A stretch of 64,000 nucleotides of DNA from Myxococcus landrumus. Lineage in GTDB: Bacteria > Myxococcota > Myxococcia > Myxococcales > Myxococcaceae. The notes below the pieces were generated by a model. It was not told where the DNA came from and did not search any database. It saw only the letters and a program-made list of their open reading frames with translations. Location of the stretch: the NCBI RefSeq assembly GCF_017301635.1, contig NZ_CP071091.1:6088001-6152000 (forward strand), written 5' to 3'. Shown here piece by piece: positions 43,390-51,997 of this stretch (position 1 is the first letter of the stretch; every line of letters starts with the position of its first letter). The translations under genes and the position numbers were made by a program.

Positions 43390-43995
43390 CTACTGCAGGG
43401 CCCGCCGCGCGGCCGGACGCGAAATCTGGCGCGCCACGTACGCACGCAGCGCGGGGAAGTCCTCGAGCAGCCCCATGCCCGCGCCCCAGTTGAGGATGGA
43501 CGCCATCACCACGTCCGCCGCGGTGAAGCGCTCTCCCACGATGTAGCTGCGCCCCTGGAGCTTCTCCTCCAGCATCTTCGCGATGTCCGTGAAGCGCTTC
43601 TTGCCGCGCTCCGCCTCGCCGGGCACCCGGTCGACCTCCGGCAGGAAGCGGCTGTGCGCGGAGTACGCGGACAGGGGCGGCTCCATGGTGGCCATGCAGA
43701 ACATCATCCACTGGTAGTACTCGGCGCGCTCCACCGTGCCCGCGGCGGGCGCGAAGCCCTTCTCCGGGAACTTGTCCGCCACGTGCAGCAGGATGGCCGC
43801 CGACTCGAAGATGGCGTGGCCGTCATCCTCCAGCGCGGGCATGGAACCCATCGGGTGGATGCGCAGGTACTCGGGCGTCTTGTGCTCGCGCTGATGCACG
43901 TCCACCGGCACCAGCTCGTAGGGAACCCCCAGCTCCTCGAGCAACCAGCGAGGCCGGGTGGCACGCGTGTTCTGGGCGAAGTAGAGCTTCATCAT
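43390..43995 (-). CDS. Glutathione S-transferase family protein
   Basis: 201 residues from the first of two adjacent ATGs, because it overlaps the upstream stop as ATGA. The N-terminal thioredoxin-like domain MMKLYFAQNTRATRPRWLLEELGVPYELVPVD has the usual helix/strand order; the GSH-site motif MPALEDDGHAIFESAAIL (cis-Pro and Glu-Ser) is present. The C-terminal helical domain has the capping pattern VGERFTAADVVMASIL. Known: GSTs conjugate or reduce using glutathione. Substrate unknown. Co-translated with the PLD-like gene. Confidence 0.9.
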   Translation of the reverse strand: MMKLYFAQNTRATRPRWLLEELGVPYELVPVDVHQREHKTPEYLRIHPMGSMPALEDDGHAIFESAAILLHVADKFPEKGFAPAAGTVERAEYYQWMMFCMATMEPPLSAYSAHSRFLPEVDRVPGEAERGKKRFTDIAKMLEEKLQGRSYIVGERFTAADVVMASILNWGAGMGLLEDFPALRAYVARQISRPAARRALQ

Positions 43996-44624
43996 CGTCG
44001 TCGGGGCTCCGAGGTATGTCGCTTCAGCCGGCGGGCTTTTCCCAACCGCGCGGTGCCACGCGAGCTTCGCATCCCGCCCTTCTTCGTGGGTGCGGGGATT
44101 ATCGGGTCCGGACACACCGCGCGAAGCTTGCACGCCCGGCACTCCGCCCCACTCCACACCGCTTCGTAGAGCGCCGTCACGCGGTCGATGACGTCGAAAT
44201 CCTCCGTCACGAAGCCCAGCTCGAAGTTTCGCACCGCGTCGCCCTTCGCCCCCAGCCCCGCGCCCGTGAGGTTGGCGCTCCCCAGGTAGGCCCACGCCCC
44301 GTCCACCACCACCGCCTTGAAGTGGACGCGCGGACAGACCTTCAGCTCCAGCCCTCCGGCCACCAGCCGCGCCCGCGCGTCGAACGCCGCTCGGAACGGA
44401 CGGCTGGGCAGCTCCGCGTGCAACAGCCGCAGCGAGAGCCCCTTCGCCGCCAGCCCATCCAGCACCTCCACCAGCGGCACGAAGCGCCCCTTCGACTCCA
44501 CGTACATGGCCTTCACGTTCGCCGTCGCAATCCACACCGACTCGCGCGCGTGGAGCAGCTTCTCCAGCACCACCTCCCGGTACAGCTCGCGTCCGGACAG
44601 CAGCTCCGCCTGGATGGGTCGCAT
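43992..44624 (-). CDS. Single-HKD phospholipase-D-like protein
   Basis: 210 residues from ATG 44624 (MRPIQAEL). One HKD motif is visible as HFKAVVVDGAWAYLGSANLTGAG near residue 110; PLD enzymes need two, so it would work as a dimer, like some bacterial nucleases and synthases. Near the C-terminus a Cys cluster CRACKLRAVC could bind metal. The final 20 residues are very Arg/Lys-rich, suggesting nucleic-acid binding. Family members include nucleases and phosphodiesterases. Its stop overlaps the GST start by 4 bp (ATGA). It is divergent from the TetR gene. Confidence 0.85.
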   Translation of the reverse strand: MRPIQAELLSGRELYREVVLEKLLHARESVWIATANVKAMYVESKGRFVPLVEVLDGLAAKGLSLRLLHAELPSRPFRAAFDARARLVAGGLELKVCPRVHFKAVVVDGAWAYLGSANLTGAGLGAKGDAVRNFELGFVTEDFDVIDRVTALYEAVWSGAECRACKLRAVCPDPIIPAPTKKGGMRSSRGTARLGKARRLKRHTSEPRRR

Positions 44625-44702
44625 GCGCCCATCATCACACACCCACCCACCACCCTCCAGGGGCCGCACAGTGTCCAGAACTGGAAACTGACCTCCAGTC
44701 AC

Positions 44703-44745
44703 TTGACGACTGACCGGGAGTCACTTAGCACTGACCCATGGTCAG
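44703..44745 (+). promoter_or_regulatory. Leaderless promoter and operators of the TetR/aldehyde dehydrogenase unit
   Basis: TTGACG (44703-44708) and TAGCAC (44726-44731) are 17 bp apart. The predicted +1 falls at about 44738, the first base of the TetR start codon. A palindrome CTGACC-CAT-GGTCAG (44731-44745) contains the ATG and touches the -10. A second imperfect site TGACcgggaGTCA (44711-44723) lies in the spacer. The half-sites match the efflux tetR operator (CTGACC..GGTCAG). Confidence 0.6.
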
Positions 44746-45418
44746 CAATCTGGGCGCGAAGGAGGGCCGGGCGGGGCCGCTGCGCGCGCGCAAGGACGAG
44801 GACAAGGAAGCGCGGCGGCGACTGCTGCTCGACGAGGCCTTGGCGCTCTACGCGGCCACCTCCTATGCGGAGGTGAAGATGGCGGACGTGGCGGAGCGGG
44901 CCCGGCTGGCCAAGGGGACGGTGTTCCTCTACTTCCCCACGAAGGAGGCGCTGTTCCTCGCGCTCCTGGAGGACCTGCTCTTCTCCTGGTTCGAGCGGCT
45001 GGAGGCACACCTCGCCTCGCCGGACGCGGAGTGGACGGGGACGTGGCTCGCGCGCACCGTGGCCCAATCCCTGGAGGGCGAGACGTCCCTGACGCGGCTG
45101 CTCGCGCTCCTGCAGACGGTGCTGGAGCAGAACGTGTCCGTGGAGCAGGCGCGCAGGTTCAAGGAGCGGCTGTTGGAGGCGCTGTCGCGCACGGGCGCGA
45201 CGCTGGAGGCGAAGCTGTCCTTCCTGCGCCCGGGCGAGGGCGCGCGCTTCCTCGTGCACCTGCACGCCCTGGTGACGGGCCTGCGGCAGATGGCGGACGT
45301 GGCCCCCGTGGCGCGCGAGGTGCTGGCCGCCGAGCACATGGCGCCCTTGCGCATCGACTTCACCGCCGAGCTGACGGCGGCGCTCACCACCCTCTTGCGC
45401 GGGCTCGAATCCCGCTGA
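44738..45418 (+). CDS. TetR-family regulator preceding the aldehyde dehydrogenase genes
   Basis: 226 residues. Residues 20-75 form the TetR HTH (RRLLLDEALALYAATSYAEVKMADVAERARLAKGTVFLYFPTKEALF). The rest is the helical ligand domain. The ATG sits in the middle of a palindromic operator and next to the predicted +1, so the mRNA may be leaderless. Only 23 bp separate it from the first aldehyde dehydrogenase, so it probably senses an aldehyde or its precursor and represses the operon; the ligand is inferred, not seen. Confidence 0.9.
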   Translation: MVSNLGAKEGRAGPLRARKDEDKEARRRLLLDEALALYAATSYAEVKMADVAERARLAKGTVFLYFPTKEALFLALLEDLLFSWFERLEAHLASPDAEWTGTWLARTVAQSLEGETSLTRLLALLQTVLEQNVSVEQARRFKERLLEALSRTGATLEAKLSFLRPGEGARFLVHLHALVTGLRQMADVAPVAREVLAAEHMAPLRIDFTAELTAALTTLLRGLESR

Positions 45419-45441
45419 AACACCCCACCCAGGAGCAAGCC

Positions 45442-46896
45442 ATGCTGGAGCTCGTGCCCGCTGTTCCCGAGTCGAAGCCCGAGGTCGACGTCTCGCGCAT
45501 CCAGGCCGTGTTCGAGGCCCAGCGTGCGCACCGTTGGGCGGTGTCGCGCAGCACGGCGGCCGAGCGCATCTCCCGGCTCAAGCGGCTGCGCGAGGCCATC
45601 ATCGCTCGCCGGGGCGAGCTGGCGGAGGCCATCCACCGCGACTTCCGCAAGCCCGCGCTCGAGGTGGAGCTGACGGAAATCCACCCCACGCTGGAGGAGC
45701 TGAACCACACGGTGAAGCACCTGTCCTCGTGGATGAAGCCCACGCGGGTGGGCACGCCGCTGCTCCTGGCGGGCTCGTCGTCGCACGTGCGCTACGAGGC
45801 GCGCGGCGTGGTGCTGATTCTGGCGCCGTGGAACTACCCCTTCCAGCTCATGATGGCGCCGCTCATCGCGGCCATCGCCGCGGGCAACACCGTGGTGTGC
45901 AAGCCCAGCGAGAAGACGCCGAACACCTCGCGCTTCCTGGCCCGCCTGGTGCGGGACATCTTCCCGGAGAACGAAGTGGCGCTGTTCGAGGGTGGCGCGG
46001 AGACGGCGGAGGCGCTGCTGGAATTGCCCTTCGACCACCTCTTCTTCACCGGCAACCCGCGCATCGGCCGCAAGGTGATGGAGGCCGCGGCGAAGCACCT
46101 GTCCAGCGTGACGCTGGAGCTGGGCGGCAAGTCGCCGGCCATCGTCGACGAGACGGCGGACCTCCAGGCGACGGCGGAGCGGCTCGCGTGGGGCAAGTTC
46201 ATCAACGGCGGCCAGACGTGCGTGGCCCCCGACTACGTCTTCGTCCATGAGTCGCGGAAGCAGGCGTTCGTGGACGCGCTCAAGGCCGTCATCACCCGCT
46301 TCTTCGGCGCGACGGAGGCGGAGCGACAGGCGAGCGCGGACTTCTCGCGGCTGGTGGACACGGTCGCATGGCGACGGGTGAAGGACCTGGTGGACCGCTC
46401 CGTCGCTGCGGGGGCGAAGGCGGAGGTGGGCGGGGTGGCGGACGGGCCCTCGCGCTACATCGCGCCCACCGTGCTGACGGACGTGACGCCGGACATGGCC
46501 ATCATGTCGGGTGAAATCTTCGGCCCGGTGCTGCCGGTGATGACGTACCGCTCGCGCGACGAGGTGTACGCGCACATCCAGCGGGGCGACAAGCCGCTGG
46601 CGCTCTATGTCTTCAGCGAGGACAAGCGAGCCATCGAGGACGTGTTCCGCCACACGACGTCCGGCGGAGCGGTGGTCAACAACGTCCTGGTCCACGTCGC
46701 CAACCCCAACCTCCCCTTTGGCGGGGTGGGTATGAGTGGACTGGGCAACTATCACGGCCTCTACGGCTTCCGGACCTTCAGCCATGAGCGCGCCGTGTCG
46801 GTTCAATGGATGAAGTCCATGGTCGCGGTGTTCTTCCCGCCGTACCGCGGGAAACTGCAGGAAATGGCCTCCCGCTTTACGCGGCTGTTGGAGTAG
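45442..46896 (+). CDS. Aldehyde dehydrogenase A (ALDH3-like)
   Basis: 484 residues from ATG 45442 after AGGAGCAAGCC. ALDH motifs: APWNYPFQL, LELGGKSPAI (active Glu) and GGQTCVAPDY (catalytic Cys), with NAD-site region IAAGNTVVCKPSEKTP. Length and the hydrophobic C-terminal segment (FFPPYRGK) resemble ALDH3-type fatty or aromatic aldehyde dehydrogenases. Known: oxidises aldehydes to acids with NAD(P). Second gene of the TetR unit; the downstream paralogue is clearly its duplicate. Confidence 0.93.
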   Translation: MLELVPAVPESKPEVDVSRIQAVFEAQRAHRWAVSRSTAAERISRLKRLREAIIARRGELAEAIHRDFRKPALEVELTEIHPTLEELNHTVKHLSSWMKPTRVGTPLLLAGSSSHVRYEARGVVLILAPWNYPFQLMMAPLIAAIAAGNTVVCKPSEKTPNTSRFLARLVRDIFPENEVALFEGGAETAEALLELPFDHLFFTGNPRIGRKVMEAAAKHLSSVTLELGGKSPAIVDETADLQATAERLAWGKFINGGQTCVAPDYVFVHESRKQAFVDALKAVITRFFGATEAERQASADFSRLVDTVAWRRVKDLVDRSVAAGAKAEVGGVADGPSRYIAPTVLTDVTPDMAIMSGEIFGPVLPVMTYRSRDEVYAHIQRGDKPLALYVFSEDKRAIEDVFRHTTSGGAVVNNVLVHVANPNLPFGGVGMSGLGNYHGLYGFRTFSHERAVSVQWMKSMVAVFFPPYRGKLQEMASRFTRLLE

Positions 46897-46913
46897 GCAG
46901 GACAGCCGGTGCG

Positions 46914-46940
46914 AGGAGTGTCCGGTGAGGGGACACTCCT
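46914..46940 (+). other. Intercistronic hairpin between the two aldehyde dehydrogenase genes
   Basis: Perfect 10-bp stem AGGAGTGTCC / GGACACTCCT with a 7-nt loop GGTGAGG, lying entirely in the 56-bp gap and ending 3 nt before the AGGAG ribosome site of the second gene. It lacks a T run. It could reduce readthrough, protect the upstream mRNA from exonucleases or occlude the ribosome site. Confidence 0.7.
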
Positions 46941-46952
46941 AGAGGAGCCGGG

Positions 46953-48392
46953 ATGCGCGTGGTGAAGCTGGAGGAGGAGCTGGTTCCCCGGGGGCTTCGG
47001 GAAGCATTCGAGCGCTTGCGGGCCCGGCGCTGGGAGGTGGCGCGCCGGGGTGCCAGCGAGCGGCTGGCCCGGCTGGAGAAGCTCAAGGCGCTCATCCTCG
47101 AGCGGCGCGAGGCGCTGGCGGACGCCCTCCACGCGGACTTCCGCAAGCCGCGCGCGGAGGTGGAGGCCACGGAGGTGCTGCCCGTGCTCATGGAGCTGGA
47201 GCACGTGCGCAAGCACCTCAAGGGCTGGATGAGGCCCCGCAAGGTGTCGACCCCGCTGCTGCTCGCGGGGACCTCCAGCCACCTGCGCTACGAGCCTCGC
47301 GGCGTGGTGCTGGTGCTGGCGCCGTGGAACTACCCCTTCAACCTGCTGATGCTGCCGTTGGTGGGCGCGGTGGCCGCGGGCAACACGGTGATGTGCAAGC
47401 CCAGCGAGAAGACCCCGCACACGTCCGCCTTCCTCGCCGCGCTGGTGCGCGATGTGTTCCCCGAGGACGAGGTCGCGCTCGTCGAGGGCGGCGCGGAGCT
47501 GGGCGAGGCGCTCCTGCGGCTTCCCTTCGACCACTTCTTCTTCACGGGCGGGCCGCGCGTGGGGCGGCGGGTGATGGAGGCCGCGGCGAAGCACCTGGCC
47601 AGCGTGACGCTGGAGCTCGGGGGCAAGTCGCCTGTCGTGGTGGACTCGACGGCGGACGTCGAGAGCGCGGCGGAGCGCGTCGCGTGGGGCAAGTTCCTCA
47701 ACGGCGGCCAGACGTGCATCGCCCCGGACCATGTCTGGGTGCATGCCTCGCGCGAGGAGGCGTTCCTGGGCGCGCTGAAGTCGGCGCTGGAGCGCTTCTA
47801 CGGACGCTCCGAGGAAGCACGCCGCGCGAGCCCGGACTTCTGCCGGATGGTGGATGACGGCGCCTTCGCCCGGGTGCGGGGGATGCTGGACGGCGCGGTG
47901 GCGGCGGGCGCGCGCGTGGTGACGGGAGGCGGCGTGGACGCGGAGACGCGCTACATCGCGCCCACCGTGGTGGCGGACGTGGCGCCGGACTCACCGCTGA
48001 TGGAGGAGGAGATTTTCGGGCCAGTGCTGCCGGTGCTGCGCTACGAGTCGCTCGACCAGGTGGTGACGCACGTGCGCGCGGGCGGCAAGCCGCTGGCGTT
48101 CTACGTGTTCAGCCAGGACGAGACGGCGGTGGAGCTGCTGCTGCGCGAGACGAGCGCGGGCGGCACGTGCATCAACACCGTGGTGCTGCACAACGCGAAC
48201 CCCCACCTGCCCTTCGGCGGCGTGGGCCCCAGCGGCCTGGGCGCGTACCACGGCGAGACGGGCTTCAAGACCTTCAGCCACGAGCGCGCGGTGCTGCGCC
48301 AGGGGCGCGCGTCGCTGGCACACGTCTTCTTCCCGCCCTTCACGGGCAAGGCGCTGAAGCTGGTGCGGCTGGCGAGCCGGCTGTTCGAGTGA
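46953..48392 (+). CDS. Aldehyde dehydrogenase B, tandem paralogue
   Basis: 479 residues. The same ALDH motifs as its neighbour (APWNYPFNL, LELGGKSPVV, GGQTCIAPDH), highly similar over the whole length with differences concentrated at the N-terminus and C-terminal hydrophobic segment (FFPPFTGKALKLVRL). A recent tandem duplication is likely. The two may prefer different chain lengths. It is preceded by AGAGGAG and an intercistronic hairpin. Confidence 0.93.
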   Translation: MRVVKLEEELVPRGLREAFERLRARRWEVARRGASERLARLEKLKALILERREALADALHADFRKPRAEVEATEVLPVLMELEHVRKHLKGWMRPRKVSTPLLLAGTSSHLRYEPRGVVLVLAPWNYPFNLLMLPLVGAVAAGNTVMCKPSEKTPHTSAFLAALVRDVFPEDEVALVEGGAELGEALLRLPFDHFFFTGGPRVGRRVMEAAAKHLASVTLELGGKSPVVVDSTADVESAAERVAWGKFLNGGQTCIAPDHVWVHASREEAFLGALKSALERFYGRSEEARRASPDFCRMVDDGAFARVRGMLDGAVAAGARVVTGGGVDAETRYIAPTVVADVAPDSPLMEEEIFGPVLPVLRYESLDQVVTHVRAGGKPLAFYVFSQDETAVELLLRETSAGGTCINTVVLHNANPHLPFGGVGPSGLGAYHGETGFKTFSHERAVLRQGRASLAHVFFPPFTGKALKLVRLASRLFE

Positions 48393-48405
48393 AGAGCCGG
48401 CCCGC

Positions 48406-48435
48406 CCGGGCCTCGCCTCAGGTGCGAAGGCCCGG
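48406..48435. terminator. Hairpin between aldehyde dehydrogenase B and the ABC-F gene
   Basis: CCGGGCCTCGC / GCGAAGGCCCGG (11-bp stem with one bulged A and a 7-nt loop), overlapping the last codons of the minus-strand ABC-F gene. It may end both convergent transcripts. Confidence 0.4.
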
Positions 48436-50040
48436 AGCCTCGTGGCCCGTGCGCGCCACGTACTCGGTGTAGCCACCGCCGTACTGGTGGATGCCGTCCG
48501 GCGTCAGCTCCAGCACGCGGTTGGACAGCGCGCCCAGGAAGTGACGGTCGTGGGAGACGAACAGCATGGTGCCCTCGTAGCGCGACAGCGCCGTGATGAG
48601 CATCTCCTTCGTCGCCATGTCCAGGTGGTTGGTGGGCTCGTCCAGCACCAGGAAGTTGGGCGGGTCGAAGAGCATCTTCGCCATCACCAGACGGGCCTTC
48701 TCACCACCGGACAGCACGCGGCACTTCTTCTCCACCTCGTCGCCGGAGAAGCCGAAGCAGCCGGCCAAGGCGCGCAGCGAGCCCTGCCCCGCGCGGGGGA
48801 ACGCGTCCTCCAGCGACTGGAACACCGTGCGCTCGCCATCCAGCAGGTCCATGGCGTGCTGCGCGAAGTAGCCCAGCTTGACGCTGCCGCCCATCGTCAC
48901 CGCGCCCTGGTCCGGCGTCGTGGAGCCCACCACCAGCTTGAGCAGCGTCGACTTGCCCGCGCCGTTGATGCCCATGACGCACCAGCGCTCGCCGCGACGC
49001 ACGAGGAAGTCCATGCCGTCGTAGATGCGCTTCTTGCCGTAGCCCTTGTGCACGGCCTTCAGGCTCACCACGTCGTCGCCGGAGCGGGGCGCGGGCTGGA
49101 ACTCGAACAGCACCGTCTGGCGGCGCTTGGGCGGCTCCACCTTCTCGATTTTCTCCAGCTTCTTCACGCGGCTCTGCACCTGCGCCGCGTGGGAGGCGCG
49201 CGCCTTGAAGCGCTCGATGAACTTCAGCTCCTTGGCGAGCATCGCCTGCTGACGCTCATACTGCGCCTGCTGCTGCTTCTCGTTCTGCGCGCGCTGCTGC
49301 TCGTAGAAGTCGTAGTTGCCCGAGTACGTCGTCAGCGAGCCGCCGTCGATTTCCACCATCTTGGTGACGATGCGGTTCATGAACTCGCGGTCGTGCGAGG
49401 TCATCAGGAGTCCGCCCTCGTAGCCCTTGAGGAAGCCCTCCAGCCAGATGAGGCTCTCCAGGTCCAGGTGGTTGCTCGGCTCGTCGAGGAGCATCGCGTC
49501 CGGACGCATGAGCAGGATGCGCGCGAGCGCCACGCGCATCTTCCAACCACCGGACAGCGCGCCGACGTCGCCGTCCATCATCTCCTCGCTGAAGCCCAGG
49601 CCCGCGAGAATCTCCCGCGCGCGGCCCTCCAGCGCGTACCCGCCCAGCTCCTCGAAGCGCCCCTGCACCAGGCCGTAGCGCTCGACGAGCTTCTCCATCT
49701 CGTCCGCCTTGTCCGGGTCGGCCAGGTCGGCCTCGAGCTGCTTGAGCTCCGCGGCCACCGTGCTCACGGGGCCCGCGCCGTCCATCACTTCGGAGACGGC
49801 GCTGCGGCCCTCCATCTCACCGACGTCCTGGCTGAAGTAGCCAATGGTGACGCCGCGGTCGACGGCCACCTGGCCCTCGTCCGGGTGCTCCTGGTTGGTG
49901 ATCATCCGGAACAGCGTCGACTTGCCTGCGCCGTTGGGGCCGACCAGCCCGACCTTCTCCCCCTTGTGGAGAGCCGCCGAGGCCTCGATGAAGAGAATCT
50001 GCTGGCCGTGCTGCTTGCTGATGTTGTCGAGACGAATCAT
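48418..50040 (-). CDS. ABC-F family ATPase (ribosome-associated type)
   Basis: 540 residues. Two ATP-binding cassettes and no membrane segment. First: Walker A GPNGAGKST, signature LSGGWKMRV, Walker B LLDEPSNHLD. Second: GINGAGKST, LSGGEKARL, LDEPTNHLD. Between them is the charged Gln/Arg/Lys-rich linker (residues 235-305) typical of ABC-F proteins. Length and linker resemble YbiT-type members. Known: ABC-F proteins act in translation, relieving stalled ribosomes or giving antibiotic protection; which applies here is unknown. Confidence 0.93.
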   Translation of the reverse strand: MIRLDNISKQHGQQILFIEASAALHKGEKVGLVGPNGAGKSTLFRMITNQEHPDEGQVAVDRGVTIGYFSQDVGEMEGRSAVSEVMDGAGPVSTVAAELKQLEADLADPDKADEMEKLVERYGLVQGRFEELGGYALEGRAREILAGLGFSEEMMDGDVGALSGGWKMRVALARILLMRPDAMLLDEPSNHLDLESLIWLEGFLKGYEGGLLMTSHDREFMNRIVTKMVEIDGGSLTTYSGNYDFYEQQRAQNEKQQQAQYERQQAMLAKELKFIERFKARASHAAQVQSRVKKLEKIEKVEPPKRRQTVLFEFQPAPRSGDDVVSLKAVHKGYGKKRIYDGMDFLVRRGERWCVMGINGAGKSTLLKLVVGSTTPDQGAVTMGGSVKLGYFAQHAMDLLDGERTVFQSLEDAFPRAGQGSLRALAGCFGFSGDEVEKKCRVLSGGEKARLVMAKMLFDPPNFLVLDEPTNHLDMATKEMLITALSRYEGTMLFVSHDRHFLGALSNRVLELTPDGIHQYGGGYTEYVARTGHEAPGLRT

Positions 50041-50206
50041 GTGCGATGGGGGCCCAGGAAGCGGGCGCGGCGCCCTTATGCCACGGGGGACGCCAGAGGA
50101 GGACTCTTCCGAACCCCCGACCTGCGCTTCCCATGCCCGGGGCCTGCCTGCCAGGGTGGCGCCCGCCCCGGGGCCGGGAGGGAGACCTACATGGCCCCCC
50201 AGGGGC

Positions 50207-51262
50207 TCAAGGGGTGACGACCAGGCGGATGGGGTTGCCCTCCTTCTTCACCAGCCGCTCCACGCCCTGGGCCACGTCCTCCAGGGACAGCGTCGCCGTC
50301 ACCGAGCGCGAGACATCCAGCCGCTTCGTCCCCACCAGGGAGACGAGCTGGTCCAGGTGCTTCTTCTCGTAGCCCAGGTGTCCGAGCAGGGCCTGGGAGC
50401 GCACGCCGAAGTTCACCCCGGACCCCAGTTGGATGGGCTCCGGCGACAGGCCCACCATCACCGCCCTGCCATGCCGGCCGATGCTCTTGGCCGCCTGCGC
50501 CAGCACCACGTTCGCGCCCACCAGGTCCACCGCCACGTCCAGCCCCATGCCGCCGGTGTGCCGGAGAATCTGCTCGCGCACGTCTGGGGCGCGAGGGTCC
50601 AACGCCACGTCCGCGCCGAACTCCAGCGCCCGCTGGCGCGCGGCCTCGTTCGTGTCGAACGCGAGAATCGGCGTGGCCCCCATCATGCGGGCAATCTGCA
50701 CCGCGTGGACGCCCAGCCCGCCAATCCCCCACAGGCCCACCGACTGCGCGGGCCGCAGCTGCGCCGTGTCCACCAGCCCCGCGTACGGCGTGGCCACCGC
50801 GTCCGCGAGAATCGCCGCCTGCTCGAAGGGCAGGTGGTCCGGAATCGCCGACAACACGAAGGCCGGCACCACGACGTACTCCGCCCACGCGCCGTCGTAG
50901 TGGAAGCCCATGATGTGGAAGTCGATGCACTCGGAGGGCTGGCCGTTGGTGCACTTCACACAACGTCCACACGGCTTGCCGCCCGCCATGGCCACGCGCT
51001 GCCCCACCTTCCAGCGCGACACGCCCGGGCCCACCTCGTCGATGACGCCGGACGACTCATGCCCCGGCGTCACCACCGGCAGCGGCGACTGCAGCGAGCC
51101 GTCGAGCAGATGTGCATCCGAGAGACAGATGCCACACGCCTTCACTCGCACCCGCACCTCGCCCGGCTGGGGCTGGGGCACCGGAACATCCATCACCGTC
51201 AGGGTCCGGGCCGCCGTATCGAAGCGCGCTGCCCGCATCGTCCGCTGGTTCGCGTCTGCCAT
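50207..51262 (-). CDS. Zinc-dependent alcohol dehydrogenase (MDR family)
   Basis: 351 residues, start ATG 51262 with GGGAGC at good spacing. Catalytic zinc region ACGICLSDAH and GHES; structural zinc four-Cys lobe GKPCGRCVKCTNGQPSEC. Rossmann fold GIGGLG at about residue 175, followed by an acidic residue (AFDTNE) that favours NAD over NADP. Known: reversible alcohol to aldehyde conversion. An aldehyde dehydrogenase pair lies 2 kb away on the other strand, so a shared pathway is possible but not shown. It is transcribed towards the ABC-F gene and separated from it by 166 bp. Confidence 0.93.
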   Translation of the reverse strand: MADANQRTMRAARFDTAARTLTVMDVPVPQPQPGEVRVRVKACGICLSDAHLLDGSLQSPLPVVTPGHESSGVIDEVGPGVSRWKVGQRVAMAGGKPCGRCVKCTNGQPSECIDFHIMGFHYDGAWAEYVVVPAFVLSAIPDHLPFEQAAILADAVATPYAGLVDTAQLRPAQSVGLWGIGGLGVHAVQIARMMGATPILAFDTNEAARQRALEFGADVALDPRAPDVREQILRHTGGMGLDVAVDLVGANVVLAQAAKSIGRHGRAVMVGLSPEPIQLGSGVNFGVRSQALLGHLGYEKKHLDQLVSLVGTKRLDVSRSVTATLSLEDVAQGVERLVKKEGNPIRLVVTP

Positions 51263-51351
51263 TGCGTGCTCCCGCCAGGAATCGAGATTCAGCTGGGCGG
51301 CGAACCTACCATGTGCCCACCAGGCCCTCGCGCGGGCGCGGCGGGAATGGC

Positions 51352-51930
51352 ATGACAGTCCACACCATGAGCGTCTCCGCGACGAAGACGAAGAAGGTCA
51401 TCGAGCACCTCCGCCAGCACGGAGGCCAGGGCAAGGGCTGGTACCACGCGCACCAGGACCCGCGTCCCCTGGATGAACAGACGCGCGCCTCGCTCACCCT
51501 CCCCGACGGGCGCCCGCTCCCGCCCAGCCTTCACGCGTGGCTCGCCTTCGATGCGAGCTGGTTCGGCCTGATGACGGACACGCCGCCCCGGCGGCTGAAG
51601 CTCGCCCCCTTGAAGGACCTCCTCCGGGCGCAGGCCCGCGCGATGACGAACTCGCCTCACGGGCAAGAGGTCCCCGCCGAGGAGTCCTTCTCCGACGAGC
51701 AGATGGTGCAGGTCTGGGTGGGCCTGCTGCCGCACCCCGCCATGGCGGAGGCCCTCGCCGTCGAGCTGCCTCCATCCGGCAGCCAGCAGCACTTCTTCGT
51801 CTTCCATCAGGCAGGCCCGGAGGGTGAGTACCCCATCGTCGGCTTCGCCAGCGCCTTCGAGTTCTGGGTGAAGTACCCGGACTTCGGCGCGTACCTGTCA
51901 CATTACTTCGGCCTCTCGAAGCCAGACTGA
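51352..51930 (+). CDS. Hypothetical protein, possibly SUKH-like
   Basis: 192 residues from ATG 51352 (GGGAATGGC upstream); ATG 51367 is possible. Alpha/beta, no signal. Segments LPPSLHAWLAFDASWFGL and YPIVGFASAFEFWVKYPDFGAYLSHYFGL vaguely resemble the SMI1/KNR4 (SUKH) fold, which often acts as an immunity protein for secreted toxins, but the family link is weak. No toxin gene is adjacent. Function unassigned. Confidence 0.55.
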   Translation: MTVHTMSVSATKTKKVIEHLRQHGGQGKGWYHAHQDPRPLDEQTRASLTLPDGRPLPPSLHAWLAFDASWFGLMTDTPPRRLKLAPLKDLLRAQARAMTNSPHGQEVPAEESFSDEQMVQVWVGLLPHPAMAEALAVELPPSGSQQHFFVFHQAGPEGEYPIVGFASAFEFWVKYPDFGAYLSHYFGLSKPD

Positions 51931-51997
51931 TTCACATCCCAACCTCGGACACCGGGGCGGGCGGCGCGCCGCCTCCGTGTGGCGTAGAGTCCCGGCC

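Noticed and set aside
48442..50217. Open frame of 591 codons opposite the ABC-F gene
   Set aside because: Same antisense composition bias. ABC-F motifs on the other strand are complete.
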